From positions 68,676,727-68,740,726 of the forward strand of contig NC_087063.1 in assembly GCF_963678635.1 (NCBI RefSeq): a stretch of 64,000 bases of DNA. Reading direction: 5' to 3'. A program made the translations under genes and the position numbers. Each line of letters starts with the position of its first letter. The stretch's first letter is position 1. This document shows positions 41,875 to 52,229 of the stretch, in pieces. This stretch comes from Symsagittifera roscoffensis (lineage: Eukaryota > Xenacoelomorpha > Acoela > Convolutidae). The notes under the pieces are model-generated. The model worked only from the letters and a program-made list of their open reading frames with translations. It had not been told where the DNA came from and did no database searches.

Positions 41875-42373
41875 TTAAATAAAATCTAAATACTCCTGAG
41901 CTTTTTCTAGTGTTGTTATCTTTCTCTTTTTCTTTGGTGCAAGGCATAGAGAAGGAGTCAAATTTTCCATTTGATTACTCACTGCCGCTTCGGGGGTGCG
42001 AGTTGCAGTTGAAGAATCTTGTTCATCAAGCCATGGTGACACTGTAGGAGAAGGATCAGCTTTCGGCGTAACTAATAATGGTGATTCAATCTGTTCCATT
42101 CCCCATAAGCGATCAAAAAATTCAATTTCTTCAAAGTTTTCTAACTGGTTTTCACACATCGGAGTAACATCACAATCGTATTTATACAAAATTTTTTTTA
42201 ACTGGTTTTGATAAAGTTGAAATATCAACCTGAAGAGCAAGAGGCTCGTCAGGATCCGTATATTTACCAGAATTTGTAAGGTAACTCAAATACTTTATAT
42301 TCAGTTCTTCGTCCTCCTTTGGCTTTTTTAAGGAAAGTTTACCGAATAAATGTAGGAAATTTTTGGGAATCAT
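41875..42373 (-). pseudogene. Small Polinton ORF, unrecognised, frameshifted
   Basis: ATG at 42373 (minus) starts MIPKNFLHLFGKL; the frame changes near 42,190 and continues as an acidic protein ending in a basic KKKRKITTLEKAQEYLDFI stretch, which could be a nuclear signal. Total about 150 residues. No family recognised. Apart from PolB it is the only minus-strand gene in the element. Confidence 0.5.
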
Positions 42374-42994
42374 AATGTGATGTGTACAAGTCTACTCATC
42401 AGAATTGAAGCTTTTTTCTTCGTTAATTATTGCTACAAAATTACCGTGAACAGTTTCATAAAAAATGGTTCTTTCGTGATTGGAATATCCGGCAATAAGA
42501 TAACAGGAAATTTTTGAAGAAAAGTTGGAAGAAAAAGACAAACGTAACGCGGAAAGAAAAGAAACTGAAATGAATTGTGAAAACGCCTCAAGAGATTAAA
42601 ATAGGGATTGGTTCTTCTAAAATTAGAAATTTCAAGACCTCCTATGTCGTTTTTAATCAATTTAATAAGGGAGGGCGTGTAAAATGTTTATGTTACCTTG
42701 CATGGTATTCTATGTTTATCTAAATTACATTCAAACAAATAGCTTGTATCAAAAATAACGTTTAAATATTGTGACCTTTGACTCCCATAGAAACTCTTAT
42801 CTGTTGTACATGCACAAAATACTAATCCATATGAACCAAATTGCAATCCAATATCTTTGCCATATAAAGTACATGTGTATATAAATTAAAATAGATACAA
42901 CGCTTTCTTTCGCAGACATATACAATCAATCGGAACCATTCATTTCTTTCTATTCAGTTTTAAATCAAGTTACTTTGAAAATTTACTCATTACA
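42374..42994. other. Divergent intergenic region of the Polinton
   Basis: Separates the minus-strand left half from the plus-strand right half, so a bidirectional promoter is expected here. TATATAAATTAA near 42,875 is a TATA-like candidate about 120 bases upstream of the next ATG. Confidence 0.35.
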
Positions 42995-43366
42995 ATGAAT
43001 AAAACCAAAACAAGCACCACAGCAAATGCAGATAAAGATTTTGGCGACTGCTATTTTGATATTTCGGAAAACAGTAAAAGATTAGTGCGTGCTACATTGA
43101 AAACATATGACCAAACTGGAACTTATGTATTCCTGAAAGTTTTCAAAAAAGCAACTGAATGCGCTGAATTTGAATGTGTACAAAGACTTTCCTTAAGCAG
43201 CGAAGAATTTTCAAAATTACTAAAATCGGGAAAGTCAATCCGAGCGCAAACAAGTGAAATTTCTGATACTGTTGAAAACAAAGACAAAACACAGTCTAAT
43301 TGTAAACGAGCCAGGAAATCTCAAATTTCCTCAAACACAAACGATTTCAAGCACGACTCGAATTGA
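42995..43366 (+). CDS. PC4-like small protein (tentative)
   Basis: Intact 123-residue ORF with ATG in good context. Residues about 20-80 read YFDISENSKRLVRATLKTY...YVFLKVFKK...RLSLSSEEFSKLLKSG. This follows the beta-strand order and final helix (xLSLxxEEFxxLL) of PC4/p15 single-stranded-DNA-binding coactivators. The tail is basic and Ser-rich (KRARKS). If correct it could protect single strands during protein-primed replication or assist transcription. Similarity is weak, so a Polinton-specific protein of unknown role is the alternative. Confidence 0.4.
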   Translation: MNKTKTSTTANADKDFGDCYFDISENSKRLVRATLKTYDQTGTYVFLKVFKKATECAEFECVQRLSLSSEEFSKLLKSGKSIRAQTSEISDTVENKDKTQSNCKRARKSQISSNTNDFKHDSN

Positions 43367-43380
43367 TTTTACTTTACAAA

Positions 43381-44170
43381 ATGGCAGAAGCTATGTTCGA
43401 AGTTGTGTTACCTGATTCTTTCAAAAAATTTCAACCAAATTTCAAATTTGTTATTACTGAAAAAGTTCCTAATTTATCTACTTTTAAAAATTATGCTTTT
43501 GGAAGCCACTTCAAATCTGAATATTGCCCTTTTTCAGTCGAGAATGAAAAAAAAAACTCATTACCATATATTGATTCAAGTAGATTCAGAGGAACAATTA
43601 AATCAATTTTTTCCTTCCCAAAAAAGTTTGAGTGTTCCTTGTATTTTCACTTGCTTCAAATACTTAGTTTCTCCTGCTAAAGATATCAAAGGAAACGGTG
43701 AGTTATTTGACAAGCTTAAACTAGCTCTCACTTATTCAGCACAACCTGTTGCAGCCAATCTTGATTTGTTAGATTTCACTGCAATCAAAAAACGTTTACC
43801 CAATTTATTGCTTTCTGCAACATCATCTAACAAATAAACTTCACCAAATCAAAACGTTTGCAACAAATCTCCGGCCGTTGGGGGACAGAAACGAATTGAT
43901 AATACAGTTACGCCTGCTGCATCGTCGACGTCAAACAAATCCGTACGAATTTCGACTTCAGTTTCAAAGAAACATACAGAAAGCAGACATGTTCAAACAG
44001 ATGAGATGAATACAGAAACTTTGAAAAGATTTGAAAGTTTAATTAATGGACCCCATTCTGCCGCTTTTTGTAAAATAATGGATATTTTGACAAGTGGATA
44101 TGGAAAACTTGATGTAGATACTGATGTGCTATTTGTGAAATTTATTGTTGAAGAGAAAGTTAAGTTTTAA
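43381..44170 (+). pseudogene. Polinton ORF of unknown function, frameshift plus stop
   Basis: ATG at 43381. The first part (MAEAMFEVVLPDSFKKF) loses its frame near 43,660 and resumes as VSPAKDIKGNGELFDKLKLAL. A TAA at 43835-43837 interrupts, and the same frame stays open to TAA at 44168-44170. About 260 residues in total. Nothing in it matches a family I know. It lies between the PC4-like gene and another small gene. Confidence 0.5.
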
Positions 44171-44217
44171 TTGATAGTTTTCATTATTCCTTCTCTATTA
44201 TATTGAGTTCAGTAAAC

Positions 44218-44556
44218 ATGATTTCAATTTTCGATTTAAAACTCATTCATGAAATTTTTATAGACTTAAAATTACAATATCCAGACAAATCAGTCAGATT
44301 TCAGTGTTTTTTAGCTACTTGTTTGTATTTGGATGCTGATATTAATTTGGACTTTGTTTTGAAAAACACACCATATGGTGGTTTAATTGGAATAGACAAT
44401 TCGTCGCTCGACAAACACTTGAAACATTTCAAATTTCTTAGAATACATGCTATATTGCATGACGCAGCGGGATATTTGCAAGAAAAAAATCATACCGGTC
44501 CTGGGTACACATATGTTTTGCCTTGTCCAATAAAAACTGTTATCTGGGTCACGTGA
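44218..44556 (+). CDS. Polinton small protein with HDAAGYL...TGPGYTY motif, unknown
   Basis: Intact 112-residue ORF from ATG 44218. The C-terminal half (RIHAILHDAAGYLQEKNHT followed by GPGYTYVLP) has clustered His, Asp, Gly and Tyr that look like a conserved functional site. The pattern is reminiscent of proteins I have seen described only as uncharacterised in Maverick-like loci. No biochemical role can be stated. Confidence 0.5.
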   Translation: MISIFDLKLIHEIFIDLKLQYPDKSVRFQCFLATCLYLDADINLDFVLKNTPYGGLIGIDNSSLDKHLKHFKFLRIHAILHDAAGYLQEKNHTGPGYTYVLPCPIKTVIWVT

Positions 44557-44624
44557 CAGGTATTGCGTTTTGCTTATTTCTTAAAGCATTCAAACCAAAG
44601 TTATATCGTTTGTTGGAATGTTGA

Positions 44625-45222
44625 GTGAAAGTCATGTTAACCCAAAGAAAGAAAACTAAAAAATTGTTTTTCAACCATCTCATTATTTTAGATATTGAAG
44701 GATTTAAATGTGGCAAGAAACCTTTGATCACAAAGAAACTTTCCGTTTGCTCTGCTAATACAATTGATACAATTCATTTTCTGCCACCAGTTCAATTCAA
44801 CAATTTATCAAAAGAAGAGAAAAAAGCGTACAATTGGGTATCTAAATTTCTACACGGGCTTCGTTGGGACGAAGGTGAATACCCTTACTCATACTTGGAT
44901 TAAATTTTTGACAGCATTCGTTTGAGGAACCCAAATTCCCATTTTTTTGCTTAAGGTACACAAAAATCTGTTTTAATAGCTGAATACTTGAAATTACCCG
45001 TGACAAATTTGGAAGATATTGGCTGCCCAAAGATTGAACAGTTATTGGGTCAAGAAAAAACATATTTGCAAACGACATTCTCATTTACTTCCCTCGCATC
45101 AATTATTAAAGCATTGTACACGTAGAAAATCCAAAGTTTTTTTCGATTGGTTACAAAATGAACTGTCCAATGATGCAAACAACCTTATCTCCAAATTTGG
45201 TGGTTTACGCTTCAATGACTAA
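44625..45222 (+). pseudogene. Polinton DIEGF protein, possible nuclease-like fold, decayed
   Basis: Begins near 44625 with LIILDIEGF, then FLPPVQFNNLSKEEKKAYNW and HGLRWDEGEYPY. The D-x-E at the end of a hydrophobic strand recalls exonuclease or RNase H-like folds, but this is inference. The frame breaks near 44,905 and again near 45,115; the end (LLPSHQLLKHCTRRKS) keeps a His/Cys cluster. A conserved Maverick-associated protein family is my best call. Confidence 0.45.
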
Positions 45223-45377
45223 TCAGAGTCCTGAAAACAATTTAACACCAAGAATTTAAGTTACTCTTACGCGGACAGGCATATTAGAATGTCGAGGAAA
45301 ACCACTCCTGCAAAAAATCGAACAAATTACACTGAACGATATCGAAATCGACAATTTACGGAAATTTTTTACAGTTC

Positions 45378-45698
45378 TTGACTACTTTCACCTGTACAAT
45401 GTCCAGACTCCAGGAATTTTGCCAGTCAATTCCGTTGTTCAATCTCAACCTGGAAGGGCTGCAACCTCAGCTGGGAGAGAGAAGACAAATCCATTTGCAT
45501 GACCATCAGCTTCCAGCTGAACTGAAAGAATTAGTCAAAACTGATAACGTTGAGGAAATACATTTAGTTCAAGCCACTATCAGAGTTGCTGCTCATTTTG
45601 TTGTTAAGTTCAAATCTAATTGTAACCATGACAAATTCACAAAATATGAGTTTTTCTTCATTGAACGAGGAGTTGATTTGCCTGTTGAACCGAAATGA
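45378..45698 (+). CDS. Polinton small ORF, paralogue A
   Basis: 106 residues as read; the true start is unclear. The second half (LPAELKELVKTDNVEEIHLV ... HFVVKFKSNCNH) has the same layout as the ORF at 45858-46091, so the two arose by duplication. A few codons before it appear damaged. No family recognised. Confidence 0.45.
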   Translation: MTTFTCTMSRLQEFCQSIPLFNLNLEGLQPQLGERRQIHLHDHQLPAELKELVKTDNVEEIHLVQATIRVAAHFVVKFKSNCNHDKFTKYEFFFIERGVDLPVEPK

Positions 45699-45857
45699 CG
45701 AATCACATATATATGCCAAGTTTTGTGAATCATAATAAATATATTTATTGATTGTTTTCAATTTCTTTTGATCTTGTGTGGTTACTAGTTGCTAACATGT
45801 CGTGTTTGAAAATTAAAAATTTCAAAAAAACATTTTTGCCAAAAGAAAACACAAAAT

Positions 45858-46091
45858 GTGAGTTTAACAGGTGAGAATTTACCAAAAGAGTTATTAGACG
45901 AAATCAGTACCGGAAACGTAGAAAAAATTGTTCGGATACTTCTGACAGACAAAACCATAGCAAAATATATAATAAAATACAAACCAAACGGCAATAGATC
46001 AGAGAGAAAAAAAGGCGATTGGTATGCAGTTGTAACTATCAACCTTGATACAAATAAGCAAAAATTGTCTTCCAGTAAACATGGAAATTGA
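45858..46091 (+). CDS. Polinton small ORF, paralogue B
   Basis: 77 residues. LPKELLDEISTGNVEKIVRI and KYIIKYKPNGNR line up with LPAELKELVKTDNVEEIHLV and HFVVKFKSNCNH in the previous ORF. An ATG at 45797 lies in another frame, so the start may be frameshifted. Function unknown. Confidence 0.45.
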   Translation: MSLTGENLPKELLDEISTGNVEKIVRILLTDKTIAKYIIKYKPNGNRSERKKGDWYAVVTINLDTNKQKLSSSKHGN

Positions 46092-46371
46092 AGAAACCAC
46101 CATTGTCGAGAACAATGATTGCGACTTTGTAGACACTGGTGGTGCCAAACAGTCTTTATCTCACGAAAACAGATCTTGGAAATTTTGTAATTCTGTTTCT
46201 CTTCCGTCTGCAGAAGTTGTCTTTTTCACACAAGTCTGTTTCATTTTCATTTTGCTCTCTTTATCTATTTCAAAATTGTCTTTTTACAATCTTAGTTGTG
46301 ACGAGACTGCCATTTGGCTTTCAATACTATCCAGTACAGTTGGTTACATGTTACCCAATCCCAAGTTATAA
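46081..46371 (+). CDS. Small membrane protein of the Polinton
   Basis: ATG at 46081, 96 residues, intact. An acidic N-terminus is followed by a hydrophobic segment (VVFFTQVCFIFILLSLSISKL) and a C-terminal block CDETAIWLSILSSTVGYMLP ending NPKL, the LPNPK ending typical of the short membrane protein encoded just before the ATPase in Mavericks. It overlaps nothing and ends two bases before the ATPase ATG. Role unknown, perhaps linked to the internal membrane or egress. Confidence 0.6.
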   Translation: MEIEETTIVENNDCDFVDTGGAKQSLSHENRSWKFCNSVSLPSAEVVFFTQVCFIFILLSLSISKLSFYNLSCDETAIWLSILSSTVGYMLPNPKL

Positions 46372-46373
46372 TA

Positions 46374-46958
46374 ATGAATAAGATCATTTCAACAAAAGAT
46401 CGCCTGTTTATGTCCGTTTCAGGTCCCTCGGGATCTGGCAAAACTGATTTAATTTTTCAAATGCTTCTCAAAGGTACATTCTATCCATCGTATAACAAAT
46501 TATTTTATTTTTATCTTCACGATCAACCCAAATACCGTTCCTTTGTTTCTCACAACAAATTTGATATTGAATTTATAAAATTGTCCAGATTTGAAATTGT
46601 TAATAACTTACAAGATTGTATGATTGTCTTTGATGATACCTGTGAAGAAATTTTTAATGAAAAAGATTTTGTTAAATTAGCTACAGCAGGCCGACATAAA
46701 AATGTTCATGTTATTTATGTCAAGCACAATTTATTTCAGCAAAGTAAGCAATCACGTACAATAGATTTGAATACATCTCACTTAATTTTGTTCAAATCAC
46801 CTCGAGACATTCAACAAATTGATTATTTAGGCAGACAGTTGAATAATACAAAATTCCTCCGTCATGCGTATCAGTTGGCAACGAGAAAAGATTTTGTTCA
46901 TCTGTTGATAGACTTGGATCCCAAAACTTCAGAATGCTTCGTTATTCTTCAAACATAG
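46374..46958 (+). CDS. Polinton FtsK/A32-type genome-packaging ATPase
   Basis: ATG at 46374, 194 residues, no interruption. Walker A is SGPSGSGKTDL near residues 16-24. Walker B is CMIVFDDTCEE near 83-93. TSHLILFKSPRD matches the sensor region of the family. In Polintons and related viruses this ATPase is thought to drive DNA into capsids. Its full-length reading frame contrasts with the damaged neighbours. Confidence 0.92.
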   Translation: MNKIISTKDRLFMSVSGPSGSGKTDLIFQMLLKGTFYPSYNKLFYFYLHDQPKYRSFVSHNKFDIEFIKLSRFEIVNNLQDCMIVFDDTCEEIFNEKDFVKLATAGRHKNVHVIYVKHNLFQQSKQSRTIDLNTSHLILFKSPRDIQQIDYLGRQLNNTKFLRHAYQLATRKDFVHLLIDLDPKTSECFVILQT

Positions 46959-47015
46959 TTCCACCATCACCAACCATTTTCTGTTTAACATCCTCATAAG
47001 CAGTTATCACATCTC

Positions 47016-47312
47016 TTGAAAAAGAAAGAGAAAGAATTATGTATATTGAAGCAAATACTCAATAGTCGCCATTGTAGATCAATTTTGACAGGAGCTGATT
47101 CAAATTTTATTAAATTTCTTTGCAATTGTTTTGTGAATTTTTTTCTGGGACATGTTCCAGCTAACAAAAAATTCATCGAGAGTAAGAAAATACCATTTGG
47201 AAAAATTGTTGACCCTAAGTTTAGTATCCGAGAAAAACGAAAAATTTTGGCAAATAATATTTCACTGGTTAAATCAATCGGAGAATCGTGTTATATTTAC
47301 CTGAAAAACTAG
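47016..47312 (+). CDS. Conserved small basic Polinton protein
   Basis: About 98 residues, read from a TTG because no in-frame ATG fits the N-terminus, so the first codons may be damaged. The pattern LLxx..CRSIL...ADSNFIKFLCNC...GHVPA followed by a basic FSIREKRKIL resembles a short protein found between the ATPase and the integrase region of many Mavericks. No activity known. Confidence 0.5.
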   Translation: MKKKEKELCILKQILNSRHCRSILTGADSNFIKFLCNCFVNFFLGHVPANKKFIESKKIPFGKIVDPKFSIREKRKILANNISLVKSIGESCYIYLKN

Positions 47313-47322
47313 AACCTCAGGC

Positions 47323-48267
47323 ATGTATGCTGAAGAATTCATCCTCATTCCTCAATAAACGTATGCTCCAGATGAAAAAACTGCACCACAATCTCAAATC
47401 CTTCATAATCCATTAATTAACGACAAATAATCTCAACTCAATTACATACAACGATTTCGAGAACGAAGTATCAGCCGTGACTCTCCACCACCATTAAACC
47501 CAACATCTCCTATTCCTCTAACCCCTAGTAATGTAGTACCAAAACTTCGAAAAAGAAATTTATCTGCACGTACTAAAATCAGTGATGATGGTGATGATGA
47601 AGCAGAAAAAAATTTTGAATCATACAATTCACTGCAGCAGAGAAGCTCAAAGAGAACAGAAAAAAACGATGAAAAAAGTAATGGAAAAACCACTGAAGTG
47701 TTTCGAAAGGTTATGGAATCCATTCAAGAGCCATTGGAAGCTAATAAATTGGAAAGGGCAAACATAGTGCTAAAGCAGTTGTTCAAAGTTGAATCCTTGA
47801 CTTTAGACGTTGACGGATATGTTCTAATTCAAGGAAAACCAACAATCGTTAAAATTGAATCGTTTTTGTACGATACACAGCAAAACACAAAAAAACTTGA
47901 GGGTGTTTTTTATCCACAAATTTTGAAAGAACTGAATCTTGATCCTAGCTTAGTGTCCAACACTTATGCCAAACAGATTCTCCGCTCGCTTAAGAGCGAA
48001 GCAGCTAAGCCCTCAACTTCTTCCTCCTTTGTCTCCGACGACAACCCGACAACTGAGGACTCGAAGAGATCAAAACCCTCCTCTTCGAAGACTCGATCGA
48101 CACCTCTCAAACCCAAAACCAAGCAATCCGACAAAAGAAAAACCCAGAAAAAAGAATTTTTCCCCACCACCAACGACGACGATGACGACAATGATAAAAA
48201 CTATGAAAGCAGTAAAGAATTGTTTGCGACGACGTCAACAAAAGAATGGAAATCCTACTATCAGTGA
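47323..48267 (+). pseudogene. Polinton protein of unknown function with KPTIVK region, two stops
   Basis: ATG at 47323 starts MYAEEFILIP, a hydrophobic start common for one of the conserved Maverick genes. TAA codons at 47356-47358 and 47428-47430 interrupt it. The frame is then open to 48267, with an Arg/Pro-rich linker, a globular-looking region (LTLDVDGYVLIQGKPTIVK) and a Ser/Lys/Asp-rich tail. It overlaps the start of the integrase frame. Confidence 0.5.
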
Positions 48268-49198
48268 AGAAAAGAAACTCAAATTACTCTACACGAAAGG
48301 TCCAGCTGCATTTGGTAGCGTTAAAAATTTAACAAATGCTAGTCAACTCTCACCAAAAAAAGTTAAAAAATTTCTGAGATCTCAATCATCACATACAAAG
48401 TATGGATTGTTTCGTAAAACATATCCTCGGCTAAAAGTGATTGTTAACGATATCAACGAAATTTGGTCTCTTGACTGGGCTTATGTTGATAAATTGGCTA
48501 AATATAACCGAGGGGTACGGTATTTGTTAGTTGCTGTCGATTGTCTCTCTTGCTACTTACGAGTGGAACCCCTGAAGACCAAATATGTTAAGGAAACAAC
48601 CTAAGCTTTCAAAAACATGATCAAAACAAAACAACCAAAAAAAGTTTGGGTTGACAAAGGCACCGAGTTTAAAGGAGAGTTCGAAAAGTTATGTACTAAA
48701 CGAGAAATCATCAAATACAAAACTCACAGTGAAAAAAAATCAGCGTTTGCCGAAAGAAACACTCGATCGCTGAAAAGTATTATCTACAAATACTTGGAGT
48801 TTGAATGGACTTACAGTTATATTGAAAAATTACAAAGTTTTGTGCAAACGATTAATTCACGCGTTAATAGAGTATCAAAATTGGCTCCAAACAAGGTCAC
48901 AAGAAAACATGTACCTGCTTTAGTTTCATTAATTGCAAACAGTTCATCGAAGTTGGTACAGAAACCAAAGTTTTATGTTGGTGACTATGTGCGAATAGCG
49001 AAGACTGACTTGCCTTTTAGAAAAGGTTACAAGCAGATTTTACAGACGAAGTTTTTGAAATAGTTGCCATTCCTACTGCAAACCCTCCAACATACAGTCT
49101 CATTGATGCGGAAAAGGAAGAAATCTGCGGAAAATTTTATGAAAAAGAACTTAGTTTAATTGGAAACAAAGCTGATTATAACGAAAATGGGCAGTGAT
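48203..49198 (+). pseudogene. Polinton integrase (retroviral-like), one stop and one frameshift
   Basis: ATG at 48203 reads into YTKGPAAFGSVKNLTNASQL, the helix-turn-helix-like N-terminus of Polinton integrases. The core has Asp in SLDWAYVD, Asp in VWVDKGTEF and Glu in FAERNTRSLK, with about 32 residues between the last two. A TAA at 48602-48604 cuts the protein, with the same frame continuing. The frame then changes near 49,035, after which an SH3-like C-terminal tail (FEIVAIPTANPPTYSLID) is read to about 49,198. It would insert the element with a 6-bp stagger, as seen at its ends. Confidence 0.88.
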
Positions 49199-50031
49199 GA
49201 GTTTACTGTACATTTGATTTCAACAGCATCAATGGATTATTTCCCAGACAACACTTTGGCCAGTTTTAGAAATTTTTGTAAAGAAGAAATAGCTTTAGAC
49301 GGAGATTGGAGAGTTGCTCTCTCAGAAATAATTTTCCCCACAAAATTAAACAATGTTACTGATGAGGAATTTACGTACTTCAGAGCATCCGAAGTAGTAG
49401 CCAGTAAATCCAACGCTGGCAATCGGAATACAATTTTCAGACCCTACTATGGCGAAAAAGTTTTTATCAAATCAGGAGAGTACACTTTTATAGAACAATT
49501 GATTAATTAGATAAAAACAAAACTCAAAGACAAAATTCAATTTGATGCGAGTCCTCAAGAAATCACGAATAGCATGAGCATTTGGATGAACGCAAATGAA
49601 GGAATCTCATTCCCAAGTCCTCAAATAGCCAGTCTGTTAGGCTACAATGCAAAGCTTGATGAGAACGGTGAATATCACATTGTTACAAAATGATACCCTC
49701 CTTCGATGCATCTTATGAGGGAAACGAACTGTACGAATCTCATTTCCCATATGACTTATCAAGTGGGACAAGTCTAATTTTTGTCTATATTGACATTATT
49801 CAATACCAAACTGTTGGTGATGCAAAGGCCACATTGTTACGCGTCATTGATTCAAATAGACGCATCAAAAACGGTAGTGCCTGTAGCATTGAACCTAATC
49901 ATCGAAAAAAATTCACTAATTTAGACTTCAAAAAATTATTCACTTCATCTGTACAATCAATATTGGTACAGTTGCGCACAGAAACTGGAAGACTAGTGCC
50001 CTTTGCAGGAACTGGTAAAATTGTGTGTTGA
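49190..50031 (+). pseudogene. Polinton minor capsid (penton-like) protein, interrupted
   Basis: Starts MGSDEFTVHLISTASMDYFP, then DGDWRVALSEIIFP, the typical first strands of the Polinton minor capsid jelly roll. TAG at 49508-49510 interrupts, the same frame continues (IWMNANEGISFP), and the frame changes near 49,690. The last part (FVYIDIIQYQTVGDAKATLL, then LVQLRTETGRLVPF) is the conserved C-terminal end. It forms the pentameric vertex in predicted Polinton virions. Total about 280 residues, normal for the family. Confidence 0.82.
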
Positions 50032-50063
50032 AACTAAAATTCAAGCGCTTTGATTGAAAACCA

Positions 50064-50483
50064 ATGGAACAATATTATGCAAAGCAAGCTTCACTTCCTC
50101 ATTTCTCTGGACACTACCGACAACGCGGCAGTGGATTTGGCGCTTTGGCTGCTGGTATTGGTCGTGTTGCTATACCGTTTGCACGACGGGTTATTCTACC
50201 GGCTGCGAAAAAATTGGGCAGAGAACTTTTGATGAGTGCAGCGCCAGAACTGATTGATGTTGCTATGAAAAAGAAGTCTCCTAAACAAGCATTGAAAAAC
50301 ACTGTCACAAAAACTGCAAGAAAACAACTCGGCAGTGGTAGACGTCGTCGAAAGACACCAATGAATGGATTACGAAGAAGAAGGTCAGTAGGTGCTCGAA
50401 AAAGAAAAACAACCATTCGAAGAAAAACCAGACCAGTGAGAAGTCGAGCAGATTTTTTCTCAAACATAAAAAATGATCGCTAA
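50064..50483 (+). CDS. Polinton basic core-type protein (Gly-rich then Arg/Lys-rich)
   Basis: ATG at 50064, 139 residues, intact. QRGSGFGALAAGIGRVAIPF followed by an amphipathic helix and a strongly basic tail (GRRRRKTPMNGLRRRRSVG) resembles the adenovirus pVII/pX-like or membrane-active small protein encoded just before the major capsid gene in Mavericks. It probably binds DNA in the particle. It overlaps the first codons of the major capsid gene by 11 bases. Confidence 0.65.
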   Translation: MEQYYAKQASLPHFSGHYRQRGSGFGALAAGIGRVAIPFARRVILPAAKKLGRELLMSAAPELIDVAMKKKSPKQALKNTVTKTARKQLGSGRRRRKTPMNGLRRRRSVGARKRKTTIRRKTRPVRSRADFFSNIKNDR

Positions 50484-51780
50484 TTTGTTACCCAATGAAG
50501 CTACCCATAGCTCTCTGGATTTGTTTGAAAAACAAACCCTTTTGATTACTTTTGAAAACGATTTTGATCAAAAAATTGGACCTGTCTATTCACCTAATGG
50601 GCCAATGCTTGAATTTGAAATCACCGGTGACCGTAATAATTTTGTTGACCTGCAAAAAATTTATTTGGAAATACGATGCAAAGTAACGCAATCAAATGGA
50701 GCTGATCTGCGATACGACAACACTGATCCTACTGTGTCTGATTCACCGTTCCTCGTAAACAACTCCTTGTATTCCCTTTTCTCTGACTGTACCCTCTCTG
50801 CTAATGGACCCAAAATCTCAAATGCCAATAGTAATTTTGCGCATAAAAGCTTTATTGGAACAGAAATTTCTAACAGCAAAGGAGCCAAGGACTCATGACT
50901 TAAGTGTCAGGGATATCGTTTTGAAAACAATCCCGCTGCAATAGATGCAGCTGATTTCACATCTCAACGAGAACTGGTCCGTGAATTGAGGGAAATTTGG
51001 TTCTATGGACCCGCTGGAGTTGATTTTTTCACATGTGACAAGCATTTGTTGAGCAATGTTACCCTCAAACTTTCCTACAGACGTTCTCATGAAGACTTTC
51101 TTATCATATCTGAAGATGCTGCCAAGCATTACAAGCTGCAAATACTCGAAGCGAACCTCTATGTAAGAAAAATGACTGTGACCGACCATGTGCTCTCTGC
51201 CATTGAATCAACTATTCTCAAAACTCCTGCGAACTACCCATATCAAGAAGAAATTACAAAAACATTTCTTGCAACAGCTGGTCGGCGCAGCTGGCAACAG
51301 GAAAATATTTTTGCTCGTGAACCGGTTAGACAAATTATAATAGCATTGAACACAAATAATGCATTTCTAGGAACAAACCGAACGAATTCTTTTCATTATC
51401 AAAAGTTTGGATTGGAGCAAGTTACCTTGAGACGGAACGGTTTACCAATAGCAAGTACACCAATCAGTACACAAGATCATAAACGTCTCTTCTTTAACAC
51501 ACTATCAGCGCTAGGTTTGTTGCACTGCGGGCTGGGAATCACTCTGGATAACTACCAACAGCACTTTATTATGTGTTTCGATCTCACTAGCACACAGCAG
51601 ACAGCTCATGACTTCTTGCATCCAGAACTTACTAACTGCTCAGTTTCACTCGATCTTCAATTCTCAAACGCTTTGACAGCAAACCTGGAAATTTTTGTTT
51701 GGGGTATACGCTCATCGAATGTATTTATTACATCTGACCGTAAAGTTACAAAGAACGTCCTTCCAATTTCGACTGTCTAA
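50473..51780 (+). pseudogene. Polinton major capsid protein (double jelly roll), frameshifted
   Basis: ATG at 50473. The first part has SLDLFEKQTLLITFENDFDQ and LEFEITGDRNNFVDLQKIYL, standard for the first jelly roll. The frame is lost at about 50,895 and regained near 50,990, from where LLSNVTLKLSYRRS, ILEANLYVRKMTVT and QIIIALNTNNAFLG follow the second jelly roll to the stop at 51778-51780. About 435 residues in all. It would build the hexameric capsomers. Only the short middle section is damaged. Confidence 0.88.
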
Positions 51781-51782
51781 AA

Positions 51783-52229
51783 ATGGATGAAATTCAGTTA
51801 CAGGATCTCATTCAGAACTGTAAGCATCTGAAATAAAAGTTTCTTGGAGTATTTGCAGCGGATAATTTTCCACCTCACATCCCAAACAAAATCTTTATGG
51901 TTGTGAACACTTCAAAATCAGATTCTCCGGGGACACATTGGATTGTGATTTGCAACAGAAGAAATGTTTTATACTTCGCTGATCCTCTCGGTCTTCCTCT
52001 TTGGCAGTACACCAATCTGTTTAAACGATTGAACGAGAAATTTCATCAGGTCACTGAAATAATGACAAACTATCCCATGCAAGACTCAAACTCTACCATG
52101 TGCGGTTCTTTTTGTATTCATATTGCACATTTGATTTATGATAAAAACTTTAATGGTGATGCTTTTGATTTTGTTTACTTAAATGATCATGTTTTGAAAC
52201 GTTTTCTAACTCACATGCTTTCTTATTAA
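51783..52229 (+). pseudogene. Adenain-like cysteine protease of the Polinton
   Basis: ATG two bases after the capsid stop. TAA at 51834-51836 interrupts after 17 codons; the same frame continues with FLGVFAADNFP, the catalytic His in GTHWIVI, the Asp-type position in LYFADPLG and the nucleophile Cys in MCGSFCIH. This Ulp1/adenovirus-type protease matures capsid proteins. All active-site positions remain, so the stop is the only visible defect. About 148 residues. Confidence 0.88.
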
